40,499 nucleotides of DNA. It comes from Thomasclavelia spiroformis (GTDB lineage Bacteria; Bacillota_I; Bacilli_A; Erysipelotrichales; Coprobacillaceae). Position 1 is the stretch's first letter, and each line of letters starts with the position of its first letter. Location of the stretch: contig JAGZCC010000016.1 of assembly GCA_018369555.1 (NCBI GenBank), positions 1-40,499 on the forward strand. The letters run 5' to 3'. The translations under genes were made by a program, and so were the position numbers. The notes under the pieces are model-generated. The model made no database searches. It was given only the letters and a program-made list of their open reading frames with translations, and was not told the DNA's origin. Below, piece by piece: positions 1 through 9,852 of this stretch.

Positions 1-3000
1 ATACTACATTAGCTTCATCTCTTGCCGCTTTGAATTCTTCTACTACTGCCGGTATTACTTTTTCTAAATCTTTATCAGTAATTGCATTAGCTAAATCTAA
101 GGCAATCTTTAGAGCTGTTTTATCAGTTGCTTGTGCTTCTAAATAAATATCTTCTAACCAATATTTTCCGGCTTGTTGATCATTATTGAATAAGTAAATC
201 TTTCCAATATCTTCAGGTGCTTTGGCTGTTGCTCTAAATGCATAATCTTTTCTTCTTATTGTGGTGCTGTTACGTATACATCATAAGTCTTATCTTCTAA
301 GTTTATTGATACGCGAAGATGATATTTTTTATTCTTTTCAAATTCTACATTACTTTGAACATAGCCTTTGCCATTGTATGCACCTAGCTTTCCATCTTTA
401 TACATTCTAATAATAATCGGTACTTGTGAATAACTTTTATAGTCTGATGTACTGCTTCCTATTCCTACTATTGCATTGGTTTGTGATGGTGATAATGTCG
501 TTACCATATCAAATTCAATGTTTACTAAATTGTTTGTATTTTGACCAATTAAGCGACTTGCTGAAACTCCACCTGAAGTATTTGCCGCTACTGAGACTAG
601 GGCATCTTTTGATGGTTTTAATTCATCTGCCGGTTTTGTGTAATCAAAACGAATTGGATATTCAGGAAGTTTAGGATATTTTCCTTCTGTTAATCCAATA
701 TCTAATAAATCAATTAGTTTTGAATCTATACTAGAATTAAATAAATTTGTTTTATAACTAATGATCGTTATATTATTTTTTACTGTTGATAGTTTTAAAT
801 TTCCTATTATTTGATTAAATTCATTTAATGATAAATATGCTGTATTTTCAATTGTTATCAAATCTGTTATTTTATCAATTATATCTTGGCCATATACTTC
901 TTCAATAAATTGTTCTGGTACATAAATTTTGTTATCTTTTTTTATTGTTGTTAAATCTGTTCCAGAAACTAATTCTCTTATTTGAGAATTTACTACTGCA
1001 TATTTTGAATCTTCTTTTACAGCTACTGCGCTAATCATTTTTTTATTTAATGTTGGTTCAACATCATTAGTTACATAGCCTTGTTCAACTAATTTAGATA
1101 ATTCTGATAAAAACATTACTGTTGCTGCTGGAGCATAACTTTGAGAAGAGCCTATTCCCAAAGAACATTTTGGATTTGGATAAGCGCTAATTAATTCTGA
1201 ACGTCCCACTAAACCATCAGGTCTAATTGCATTTGCGTTTAATCCTAAAAAAGCCTTTTTTACTGCTGGATAATAAATTTCCTTATCCAAAAGTCCATTA
1301 TTAATTCCCCAAGTTAAACCATATGCAAAGAAAACCGTACCACTAGTTTCTAGACGAGTATCATGATTATAATCATCTAAATTCATGCGCCAAAAACCAT
1401 CATCACCTTGGACTTCAACTAATGTTGCTGCCATTTTTTTGAAAACTGCCTCATATTCTTTACGGTCATCTTCTCGACTATCAGGTAAATCCTGTAGAAT
1501 TTTTGTAAGAGCAGCCATTGCCCAGCCATTACCTCTTGACCAAAGAATTTTTTTACCATTTGGACTAATTTTTTGATTATTTCCATCACCATTTGGATTA
1601 TACTGTGCATTAGGATCAAAAATATAGTTTTTATCTCGATAAAATAATCCTGTCTCTTCGTCATAAAGTTCTGCTTTACGATCATTATATAATTCTCGTA
1701 ACTTATCTAACCACTTTTCTTCTCCCGTTAAAAGATACATTTTTGTCCAATTTGGTAACTCCATATAAAAGAAATCAATTCTATCCCAATAACCTTTTTT
1801 AGTTTTTAAATCATTAATATCCATTTGTTCCATTTCATTCATAATAGGAACTACATTTTTAATCTTTTCATCATTAGGATCAAATTTTTTATTTGCAGTT
1901 ATTGAAAACATATCTAAATATGTCTGAAAACTAGTATGATTATCTGGAAAATATTTACCAATTCTACTATTATCACCTTTCGTATTCCATGTACTTCCAT
2001 TATATATATTATTACTTCCCCATCGATTTGCATAATCAGTATAGTTTTCATCACCAGTTAAATAATAAGCTTCCATATTTCCTGTATAAAATACAGATGG
2101 TGCCCAGAATTCACTTGTTATCGAATGTCCATGATTATAATTACTTGCATCATTTCCCGTATTACCACCTGTTTTAATCCAATAGTCATTTACTTTTTGG
2201 GCTAAATTTACTAATTTTTTTGCTGATGGTAAAGCTGCTTATTCATAACTAGATTCTCTGCCCCATACTTTAAATTCTGTTACTGCAGAAAATTTTCTTC
2301 TTCCATCAACGGGTATTGTTTCTTCACTGATAGGCAAATCTTTTAATCTTACCCATGACACAATTTTCTTCTCTGGTAATTTAATTGTTTGAGGAGAAGC
2401 TAATTTCTTCAATATAATTGGTAACTCTGTTCCATCAGAAAATTCTAAAGTAGCACTTGACCAATTAATATCATAATCATTAGCGTTATTAGGTTGTGGG
2501 GGATTCCATTGTGCTCTTAATGTAATATCAATTTGATCAATTTCTACATATCTTCCAAATAAAACTGAAAATTCTGAATCAGTTTTTTCATTTCCACAGC
2601 CCCATGACTGATAAGGAAATGATACATGTGATGCGTTCGTTATATTCATATCCATCTATGGCATTTCTTGGTTCAAATTCACGTTTATTATCAGTTATGC
2701 GATTTGCATATGCATGAGGAAAAACATTACTATCACTTTTTTTATTTGCACCTGAAAGAGCATTATCATTTCCACGTAAATCAAATGAATTTAATGCAAG
2801 ATTTCTTCTTTCACTTATTTCTTCTTGAGTTGCTACTCTTGCTGTAATCACCTTTTCAGTATTGCCTGATGTTGAAAATGCTCTTGAATCATAAGGCCAA
2901 CTTCCACCACCTAATGTATTTCCATTAGCATCAGTCCCTCTTCTCCCTGGAATAACAAAACGAAATTCATTATTCATTAAATAAACTAATGTTTCTTCAT

Positions 3001-3361
3001 ATTCGAGCGATGACATATCCGCTGGTCTAACGGTTCCTTTTATTTGTTCTTGTGCAGTCATACCTGTTAATTTAGGTTTACCGCAATATTTATCTAGTTG
3101 CACCATTAAATAATGAACCCCTTCTGGTGCCGTAATTACTATTTCATCCCCATTTGTTCTTGTAGTTGATCTCTTATAATTTCTTGTGTGTGTTAATTTA
3201 TTGTATCCTGTTTCTACTGTCTTTCCATCTTGAACTAATTCAATTTTTATATCTTCACTTAATAATGAGATATTATTTGCATAAATATTAACACTAGATG
3301 TACCTATCAACATAGATACAACTAAACTAAATAAAAATATTCTCTTTATTATTCTCTTCAT
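1..3361 (-). pseudogene. Broken secreted multidomain GH88/GH105 glycuronyl hydrolase (pectin-type)
   Basis: Read from 3361 leftwards this is one long gene in pieces. Residues 1-28 look like a signal peptide (basic start, hydrophobic core, VNIYANN cleavage area). A discoidin-like carbohydrate-binding segment follows (NAIDG ... SFPYQSWG ... VEIDQIDI), then a GH88/GH105 catalytic domain with WSRGNGWAMAAL and RLETSGTVFFAYGL. After that come a copper-amine-oxidase-N-like segment, a LamG-like region and a FIVAR-like helical tail running off the left edge. Three lesions break it: a frameshift near 2640-2660, an in-frame TAA at 2239-2241 (coding resumes in the same frame for 54 codons before the next ATG at 2076), and a frameshift near 250-262. 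The family releases unsaturated uronic acids from lyase-cut pectin or related glycans; the signal peptide implies export. As read it cannot make the full protein. Sequencing error is possible but three separate lesions make true decay likelier. Confidence 0.8.
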
Positions 3362-3450
3362 AATTCTTTCTCCCTCTTTTATTTCAATTTATTATATATT
3401 ATGTATGCTAGTTTTTCCTCCCTTCTATATTGTTGCTTAGTAATCGATAA

Positions 3451-3478
3451 AACACACGCTATAATAAATGTGTGCGTT
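3451..3478. promoter_or_regulatory. Hyphenated inverted repeat upstream of the GH pseudogene
   Basis: The half sites AACACAC (3451-3457) and GTGTGCGTT (3470-3478) are imperfectly symmetric around an AT-rich centre, about 90 bp upstream of the pseudogene start. It may be an operator left from sugar-responsive control. No regulator gene is nearby, so this is tentative. Confidence 0.2.
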
Positions 3479-3574
3479 TACATTATTTTGTCATAAATAT
3501 TTTTAAAAAAAATACTTGTTTGAAGAACTAATTATGTATAATAAATCATTGATATTTTCTAAATTTATAAAAAA

Positions 3575-3615
3575 AGGCATAACACCTAAAGAATTTTTAA
3601 TCTTTAAGCGTTATA
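3575..3615 (-). terminator. Rho-independent terminator of the atp operon
   Basis: On the minus strand a stem of GGCTATAACGC-TTAAAGA pairs, with small mismatches, with TCTTTA-GGTGTTATGCC and is followed by a T-run. It lies directly after atpC and before the promoter side of the GH pseudogene, so it ends the ATP synthase transcript. Confidence 0.8.
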
Positions 3616-3621
3616 GCCTCT

Positions 3622-4020
3622 TTATATGTTTTTTACATTTATTCTTGTAATTGCTTTTTTTAAAGCAATTTCAGCTCTTTGTAAATCAGTTGATTCACTT
3701 GGATTTTTTATTCTTTCTTCAGCTCTTTTTTTTGCTTCTTTAGCACGATTCAAATCTATTTCATCTCTAGATTCGATTGAATTAGCAATGATTTTAGTTT
3801 CATCATCATTAATATATATAAATCCACCACCAATAGCAAATTCATAACGTTGTTTATCAATAATATAATTCATCATCGAAATTTCAACTCCACATGCAAG
3901 AGGCATATGATGTGCTAAAATTCCAATTTGTCCCACTGTAGATCGAATATTTAACTGATCAATTTCCACTTCTTGGTAGATACCACTTGGTGTAACTATT
4001 TTAAGTTTAAACTTAGTCAT
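3622..4020 (-). CDS. atpC: ATP synthase F1 epsilon subunit
   Basis: This 132-residue protein has the normal length and layout of epsilon: an N-terminal beta-sandwich (residues 1-85, with VGQIGILAHHMPLACG) and a C-terminal helical hairpin rich in KKRAEER-type residues. Epsilon sits on the central stalk with gamma, couples rotation to catalysis and can inhibit ATP hydrolysis. It is the last gene of the atp operon. Its ATG overlaps the end of atpD by 8 bp, which indicates translational coupling, and the operon terminator follows. Confidence 0.97.
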   Translation of the reverse strand: MTKFKLKIVTPSGIYQEVEIDQLNIRSTVGQIGILAHHMPLACGVEISMMNYIIDKQRYEFAIGGGFIYINDDETKIIANSIESRDEIDLNRAKEAKKRAEERIKNPSESTDLQRAEIALKKAITRINVKNI

Positions 4021-5419
4021 TTACTAATGTCTTCGCTTTTTCTATAGCTTCTTCAATTGTACCTACATTGTGGAATGCTTGTTCTGGCAAGTTATCATGC
4101 TTACCATCTAGAATTTCTTTAAATCCTTTAATTGTATCATTTATATGAACATATTTACCATCCAATCCTGTAAATTGGCTTGCTACAGTAAATGGTTGTG
4201 ATAAATAATTACGAACTCTACGCGCACGCGCCACAGTTAATTTATCTTCTTCACCTAATTCATCCATCCCTAAAATTGCAATAATATCTTGTAATTCTTG
4301 GAATCTTTGCAAAATTTGTTGTACACCATGAGCAACTTCATAATGTTCTTTTCCTACAACTAACGGATCAAGTGCTCTTGATGAAGAATTAAGTGGATCA
4401 ACCGCAGGATAAATTCCTAATGCTGCAATTGAACGATCTAATACAACTTTAGCATCTAGATGCGCAAAAGTTGTTGCTGGAGCAGGATCTGTCAAGTCAT
4501 CGGCAGGTACATATACTGCTTGTACTGATGTAATTGATCCTTTTTTAGTAGAAGTAATTCGTTCTTGTAATGCTCCCATTTCTGTAGCTAGAGTTGGTTG
4601 ATATCCAGCTTGTGAAGGGACACGTCCAAGTAACGCTGATACTTCCGAACCAGCTTGAGTAAAACGGAAAATATTATCAATAAACAATAATACATCTTGT
4701 CCTTGTTCATCACGGAATTCTTCAGCCATTGTAAGACCTGTTAAAGCTACTCTTAAACGTGCTCCTGGTGGTTCATTCATTTGACCAAAAACTAATGTTG
4801 TTTTTGATAAAACACCACTTTCTTTCATTTCATAATATAAATCATTACCTTCACGACTACGTTCTCCAACCCCTGCAAAAACAGATAAACCACCGTGTTG
4901 AGTTGCAATGTTGTTAATAAATTCTTGAATTAATACAGTCTTTCCAACACCTGCTCCACCAAATAATCCAATTTTACCACCTTTAATAAATGGACAAATT
5001 AAATCAACTACTTTAATCCCTGTTTCTAAGATTTCTGTTTCTGTTCTTTGTTGGGCATATGTTGGAGCACTTCGATGAATTGGCATTTTTTTAACATCAT
5101 CACCTAGTGCTTCTTTTCCATCGATTGGTTCTCCTAAAACATTGAACATTCTTCCTAGTGTAGCATTACCTACTGGTACTGAAATAGGATGTTTTGTATC
5201 AATTGCTTCCATCCCTCTTTTAACACCATCAGTAGGCCCCATAGCAACACAACGAACAATATCATCACCAATATGTTGTGCTACTTCTACTACTAGTAGA
5301 TCTTCTCCGTTTTGAATTTCAATCGCCGTATTTAATGCAGGTAAATTACTATCACTATTAAATTGAATATCAATTACTGGCCCTTTAGCACTAATTATTT
5401 TACCAATATTTTGTGACAT
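4013..5419 (-). CDS. atpD: ATP synthase F1 beta subunit
   Basis: This is the catalytic subunit of the F1 hexamer (468 aa, usual length). It has the P-loop GGAGVGKT near residue 155, the GERSREGNDLYYEM segment with the catalytic Glu region, the Walker B-type LLFIDNIFRFTQAG, and the SALLGRVPSQAGYQPTLATE loop. It makes or hydrolyses ATP at the cytoplasmic face as gamma turns. The ATG is preceded by AAGGAGG. It lies 11 bp after atpG and overlaps atpC. Nothing is unusual about it. Confidence 0.98.
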   Translation of the reverse strand: MSQNIGKIISAKGPVIDIQFNSDSNLPALNTAIEIQNGEDLLVVEVAQHIGDDIVRCVAMGPTDGVKRGMEAIDTKHPISVPVGNATLGRMFNVLGEPIDGKEALGDDVKKMPIHRSAPTYAQQRTETEILETGIKVVDLICPFIKGGKIGLFGGAGVGKTVLIQEFINNIATQHGGLSVFAGVGERSREGNDLYYEMKESGVLSKTTLVFGQMNEPPGARLRVALTGLTMAEEFRDEQGQDVLLFIDNIFRFTQAGSEVSALLGRVPSQAGYQPTLATEMGALQERITSTKKGSITSVQAVYVPADDLTDPAPATTFAHLDAKVVLDRSIAALGIYPAVDPLNSSSRALDPLVVGKEHYEVAHGVQQILQRFQELQDIIAILGMDELGEEDKLTVARARRVRNYLSQPFTVASQFTGLDGKYVHINDTIKGFKEILDGKHDNLPEQAFHNVGTIEEAIEKAKTLVND

Positions 5420-5430
5420 ACGGCACCTCC

Positions 5431-6288
5431 TTATTGTGCATTAGCTCCGGCCACAATTTCACTAATTTCATTAGTAATTGCAGTCTGACGAGCTTGATTA
5501 TATTTTAATAATAATTGTTCTGTAAGTTCATCAGCATTATCAGTAGCATTTTCCATTGATATTCTTCTTGCAGCATTTTCACTTGTTGATGACTCTATAA
5601 TATAGCCATAAATTACTGCTTGTAAATACATTGGAATCAAGTTATCTAATACTTCCTGTGAACTTGGTTCAAATAATGTTGTTTTTTTTGAAATTTCGAT
5701 TTGATCAAAATCATTAGGATCTATAGGTAATAAAGTAACGATTCTTGGTTTAAACGTTAAATTATTAACAAACTCTGTATAAACAATTTTAATCTTACCA
5801 ATTTCTTTTTCACAATACATTCTAGTTAATTCATTAACTAAATTAATGATATCTTTAAAATTAAAAGTCATATTTAAACTTTCATATTTAGAATCTGTAA
5901 TCCCTTGATGATTTTTATTTAAATAGCTTGTTACTTTTGAACCAACGCTATATACATAATCATCTGGCTTAATTACATTTTTTATTTCTTTAAAAATATT
6001 AGCATTATAACCACCACAAAGTCCTAAACTTGAAGCAATAACAACATATACATCTTTTTTTACATTTTTATTTTCAATCAAATAAACACTATCATTGTCT
6101 CCTTTGCAGTTAGCTAAAATTTCAGCTGTCATCAAAGCAACATTAGTATAATAAGGTTTTGATTGTTCTAGTTGATTTCTAGTTTTACGAAGTTTAGATG
6201 TTGCAACTAATTCCATTGCTTTAGTAATTTTTTTAGTTGATTCAACTGATCTAATTCTTCGTTTAATTTCTTGCATTCCTCCAGGCAT
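5431..6288 (-). CDS. atpG: ATP synthase F1 gamma subunit
   Basis: Gamma is the rotating central stalk linking the c-ring to the alpha3beta3 head. The 285-residue product starts with the conserved N-terminal helix (MQEIKRRIRSVESTKKITKAM), has SSLGLCGGYNANI in the Rossmann-like middle, and ends with the C-terminal helix ENATDNADEL...NQARQTAITNEI. The chosen ATG has AAGGGG eight bases upstream. A second ATG four codons in has GGAGG only one base away, too close to be used. It follows atpA by 6 bp. Confidence 0.97.
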   Translation of the reverse strand: MPGGMQEIKRRIRSVESTKKITKAMELVATSKLRKTRNQLEQSKPYYTNVALMTAEILANCKGDNDSVYLIENKNVKKDVYVVIASSLGLCGGYNANIFKEIKNVIKPDDYVYSVGSKVTSYLNKNHQGITDSKYESLNMTFNFKDIINLVNELTRMYCEKEIGKIKIVYTEFVNNLTFKPRIVTLLPIDPNDFDQIEISKKTTLFEPSSQEVLDNLIPMYLQAVIYGYIIESSTSENAARRISMENATDNADELTEQLLLKYNQARQTAITNEISEIVAGANAQ

Positions 6289-6294
6289 AGTTTA

Positions 6295-7818
6295 CTACCC
6301 CTTTGCTTGAGTTTTTTCAAATTGACTTACAAATGCACCGATTACATCCTTCATTTGTTTTTCTAAATCAGATGTGATTTCTTTTTTATCATTTATTTCA
6401 TCAATAATATTCTTTTGTGTCATTTCAATATGTTCCACTAATTGATTCATAAAATCAGATACTTGCTCTACTACTAACGTTTTTGTAAATCCGTGTTTCA
6501 ATGCAAATAATGTAATTACTTGTGTCGCTACACTACGTGGCGAATATTGTGCTTGTTTCAATACTTCACGTACTTTTGCTCCATGATCTAGTGTTGCTTT
6601 AGTTGCAGCATCTAAATCTGAACCAAATTGCGCAAACGCCTGCATTTCTGCATACTGAGCCAATTCTAGTTTCAATGAACCAGACACTTGCTTCATTGCT
6701 TTAATTTGTGCAGATGAACCAACACGACTTACTGAAAGTCCTGTATCAATCGCTGGTCTAAATCCTGCATTAAATAATTCTTGTTGTAAGAAAATTTGTC
6801 CATCTGTAATTGAAATAACATTTGTTGGAATATATGCTGAAATATCACCAGCTTGTGTTTCAATAATTGGTAATGCGGTAATTGACCCACCACCATTTTC
6901 TTCATTTAAACGACAAGCTCTTTCTAATAATCTTGAATGTAAATAAAAAACATCTCCAGGGTAAGCTTCACGTCCTGGTGGTCTTTTTAATAGTAAAGAT
7001 ACAGTACGATAAGCAACTGCATGTTTTGATAAATCATCATAAACAATCAAAACATCTTTACCTTGTTCTAACCATTCTTCAGCAATTGCACAACCTGCAT
7101 ATGGTGCAATATATTGAACTGGAGCAAGTTCACTTGCCGAAGCACAAACTACTGTTGTATACTCCATTGCACCACCTTGGCGTAATTTTTCTACAATTTG
7201 TGCGACAGTTGAATTTTTTTGTCCAATAGCAACATATACACAATAAATATCTTGTCCTTTTTGATTTAAAATTGTATCAATAGCAATTGCTGTTTTACCA
7301 GTTTGACGATCACCAATAATCAACTCACGTTGACCACGTCCAATTGGAATAATTGCATCAATAGAAGTAATTCCTGTTTGTAATGGTTGGTCTACTGATT
7401 TTCTAGTCATAACCCCGCTAGCAACTTTTTCAATTGGACGAGTACGTGAAGTAATAATTTCACCATTTCCATCAATTGCTTGTCCTAGTGGATTAACAAC
7501 ACGTCCCAGCATCTCATCTCCAACTGGTATCTCCATAATCTTTCCAGTACGTTTAACTTCATCGCCTTCTTTAATCGTACTTTCAGATCCAAGTAGTACG
7601 GCTCCAACACAATCTTCATCTAAATTCATAACCATTCCATATACTTCGTTAGGAAATGCTAATAATTCACCCAACATAGCATTATCTAAGCCGTGAATTA
7701 AACTAACACCATCACCTACAGTCATAACTGTACCGACATCTTTAAGTTCGATTATATCATCAAAATGCTTAATTTGTTCCTTAATTAAAGCACTAATTTC
7801 ATCTGGTCTAAGCCCCAC
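6295..7818 (-). CDS. atpA: ATP synthase F1 alpha subunit
   Basis: This is the non-catalytic nucleotide-binding subunit of F1, 507 residues from the chosen GTG. It starts with the typical RPDEISALIKEQI delta-binding helix and has the P-loop GDRQTGKT, the LIVYDDLSKHAVAYR Walker B region and the VSRVGSSAQIKAMKQVSG signature with the Arg finger. Two in-frame GTG codons are possible, at 7827 and 7818. The second is preferred because AGGTGA lies at a proper distance and the protein then matches family length. It sits directly after atpH. Confidence 0.96.
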   Translation of the reverse strand: MGLRPDEISALIKEQIKHFDDIIELKDVGTVMTVGDGVSLIHGLDNAMLGELLAFPNEVYGMVMNLDEDCVGAVLLGSESTIKEGDEVKRTGKIMEIPVGDEMLGRVVNPLGQAIDGNGEIITSRTRPIEKVASGVMTRKSVDQPLQTGITSIDAIIPIGRGQRELIIGDRQTGKTAIAIDTILNQKGQDIYCVYVAIGQKNSTVAQIVEKLRQGGAMEYTTVVCASASELAPVQYIAPYAGCAIAEEWLEQGKDVLIVYDDLSKHAVAYRTVSLLLKRPPGREAYPGDVFYLHSRLLERACRLNEENGGGSITALPIIETQAGDISAYIPTNVISITDGQIFLQQELFNAGFRPAIDTGLSVSRVGSSAQIKAMKQVSGSLKLELAQYAEMQAFAQFGSDLDAATKATLDHGAKVREVLKQAQYSPRSVATQVITLFALKHGFTKTLVVEQVSDFMNQLVEHIEMTQKNIIDEINDKKEITSDLEKQMKDVIGAFVSQFEKTQAKG

Positions 7819-7827
7819 TATTTTCAC

Positions 7828-8361
7828 CTACTTTCTTAATAATTCTTTTTTCAATAATGTAACTTTATTTTTGATTGATCCATCAAAAACACGATTATTT
7901 ATTTCTACTTTAATTCCACCTATTAATGAGGAATCTTTAATTACTTTTAAATGTATAGTTTTATTTTCTTTTTTACTCAATGCATGTTCAACTTTTTTCA
8001 CTTCTACATCACTAATATCATAGCTTGTATATAGTATTCCTTCTTGGATACCAAAATATTCATTAGTTAAACTCTTGAACGCATTAATTATTTCCATAAC
8101 GTAACGTATTCTTCTTTTTTTCACTAAAAGTTTTAAAAAATTTAAAACATAATCATTAACTTGTCCTTTAAAACTTTTATCCAGTAATACACACTTATCC
8201 TCATCTTCAATCAAAACATGACTAAAAAACAAAAAAATACTAGGATCACTTTCAAAGACAGCTTTAATTAAATCAATATCTCTACAATAATCCTTTACCT
8301 GATTAGTTTCTAAAGCTAAATCAAATAAAGATTCTGCATATCTATTAGCGACAACATCCAT
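7828..8361 (-). CDS. atpH: ATP synthase F1 delta subunit
   Basis: Delta (OSCP equivalent) clamps the peripheral b stalk to the top of alpha3beta3. The 177-residue product shows the N-terminal helical domain (RYAESLFDLAL) and the C-terminal signature DSSLIGGIKVEINNRVFDGSI with the conserved Gly-Gly. Its ATG shares a base with the stop codon of atpF, which implies translational coupling. Sequence conservation is low in this family, but context and the C-terminal motif are decisive. Confidence 0.96.
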   Translation of the reverse strand: MDVVANRYAESLFDLALETNQVKDYCRDIDLIKAVFESDPSIFLFFSHVLIEDEDKCVLLDKSFKGQVNDYVLNFLKLLVKKRRIRYVMEIINAFKSLTNEYFGIQEGILYTSYDISDVEVKKVEHALSKKENKTIHLKVIKDSSLIGGIKVEINNRVFDGSIKNKVTLLKKELLRK

Positions 8362-8861
8362 TAATTAACCACTTCTTCAACGAAATTTTCAACTAAAGCC
8401 TTATTTGTAGTAGTATCCATATCTCTATCCATAACTTTAGTTGCAACATCGATTGCAATTTCAACAATTTCTTGTTTCATTTCTGCCTTAGCTTGTAATT
8501 TTTCTGTTTCAATTTCACGACGAGCTTGTTCAATTTTTAATTTATATTCTCTATTTGCATCTTCTTGAATAGCGTTTTTTGTTTTTAAAGCATCTTCTTT
8601 AGCTTGAGATACAATTTCACGATATTCAATTGCTGCTTGACGTGCTTGTTCTTGGCTTTCTTCCATTAAAGCTTTAGCTTTTTTGTTCATTTGCTCAGCC
8701 TCTTTTACAGTTCCTTCAATATAATCTGCACGCTTTGCAAAATAATTTTGAACAGGAACCCATAAATATTTCTTAAACACTAAAAACAATACACCTGTTG
8801 ATAATAATTGAACAATAATTGTTGTTACATTAGGGAATAATTTTCCAGCTATATCCGGCAT
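8361..8861 (-). CDS. atpF: ATP synthase Fo b subunit
   Basis: This is the peripheral stalk subunit (166 aa). One hydrophobic segment near residues 12-32 anchors it in the membrane. A long charged helix (residues 35-150, rich in Glu, Lys, Ala and Gln, with no prolines after the start) is the right-handed coiled coil that holds the stator. The ATG has AAGGAGG upstream. It lies 17 bp after atpE and overlaps atpH by a few bases. Confidence 0.96.
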   Translation of the reverse strand: MPDIAGKLFPNVTTIIVQLLSTGVLFLVFKKYLWVPVQNYFAKRADYIEGTVKEAEQMNKKAKALMEESQEQARQAAIEYREIVSQAKEDALKTKNAIQEDANREYKLKIEQARREIETEKLQAKAEMKQEIVEIAIDVATKVMDRDMDTTTNKALVENFVEEVVN

Positions 8862-8878
8862 GAATTATTCCTCCTTGA

Positions 8879-9106
8879 TTAGTATACAAATAATAAAATT
8901 AATGAGATCAATAAACCATAAATGGCAGCAGTTTCAGTCAATGCAATCCCTAAAATCATCATTGTTCTGATTTTACTTTCCATTTCTGGATTTCTACCTA
9001 ATGCTTCTACTGCTTTACCAGCACAAATACCTTCACCGATACCAGTTCCTAAACCGGCACATACTGCAATACCTGCTCCAATAGCAATTAAACCTAGATC
9101 TGTCAT
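8879..9106 (-). CDS. atpE: ATP synthase Fo c subunit with two-carboxylate (Na+-type) motif
   Basis: This is the 75-residue rotor ring subunit, two membrane helices joined by the polar loop GRNPEMESKI. Helix 1 has GTGIGEG with Glu25; helix 2 has ALTETAAIYG with Glu58, Thr59 and Tyr63. These align with Glu32, Glu65, Thr66 and Tyr70 of the Fusobacterium nucleatum c-ring, which binds Na+ through two carboxylates. The one-carboxylate Na+ rings instead have Gln32. Proton-type rings usually lack the Thr/Ser and the first carboxylate. The start has GGAGG at good spacing. Na+ coupling is an inference from motif match. Confidence 0.95.
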   Translation of the reverse strand: MTDLGLIAIGAGIAVCAGLGTGIGEGICAGKAVEALGRNPEMESKIRTMMILGIALTETAAIYGLLISLILLFVY

Positions 9107-9179
9107 AATTAAATTTCCTCCAATATTTCTATAATATTTACTAAGCTTTATATCTAAACTAGCTCAACTAGATTAGAGT

Positions 9180-9839
9180 TTATTCATCATCACTATTTTC
9201 CATCATAATCAAAATAGATGAAAGAGTAACGAATACTAGGGTTTGAATACAACCTGCAAAAATATCAAAATAACAATGCAACACTGGGGCAATAATTGGT
9301 CCCAAAAAGTTAAAATCAATTATAAATGAAGATAGATAACTTGTAAATTGATAAACTAATGTCATTAAAATTGATCCACTTAAAATATTTCCAAATAAAC
9401 GCATTGAAATTGAAATCAACGGTGATATAGTTCCAAGAATATTTGTTGGTGGCCAAACTACATCCCAAATATATTTAAAAAATCCTTTTTTCTTCAATGC
9501 ATTATATTGAATTAATGTAAAAGTAATTAAAGTCATTGCAAAAGTAATTGAATAATTTGAAGTTGGTGATTCAATTCCAAATAAACTACTTAAATTACTC
9601 ACTAAAATAAAGCAAAATACCATTGCAAAGTAAGGATAATAATTTTTAGCAAATTTTTTGGGCATAATTGTTTTCATATAATCATCCATCATCTTTACCC
9701 CTGTTTCCACTACTAAAACAATTCCTTTAGGACGCGATGTTGGATCTGCCATTGAAACTTTTTTTCCAGCATATACAAAAAATATTCCTAATCCAATCAT
9801 AATAAGTAATGAAAAGATTAATTCAGTTTGAATAATCAC
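9180..9839 (-). CDS. atpB: ATP synthase Fo a subunit
   Basis: Subunit a forms the ion half-channels against the c-ring. The 219-residue polytopic protein has about five or six membrane segments and the essential stator Arg in the ISISMRLFGNILSG helix. The C-terminal helices (HCYFDIFAGCIQTLVFVTLSSILI) match the family. It starts with GTG behind AGGAGGTGA and follows the small atpI-like gene by 13 bp. The gap of 73 bp to atpE is the longest inside the operon and shows no stem-loop. Confidence 0.95.
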   Translation of the reverse strand: MIIQTELIFSLLIMIGLGIFFVYAGKKVSMADPTSRPKGIVLVVETGVKMMDDYMKTIMPKKFAKNYYPYFAMVFCFILVSNLSSLFGIESPTSNYSITFAMTLITFTLIQYNALKKKGFFKYIWDVVWPPTNILGTISPLISISMRLFGNILSGSILMTLVYQFTSYLSSFIIDFNFLGPIIAPVLHCYFDIFAGCIQTLVFVTLSSILIMMENSDDE

Positions 9840-9852
9840 TTATTTCACCTCC

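Noticed and set aside
2239..2241. In-frame TAA read as programmed recoding or as a true boundary between two proteins
   Set aside because: Coding continues in frame for 54 codons with no start or ribosome site, and two further frameshifts exist in the same gene, so decay is the simpler reading.
6882..7229. Open frame of 115 codons on the plus strand inside atpA
   Set aside because: It is antisense to a conserved gene, rich in His and Leu from reversed codons, and has no ribosome site.
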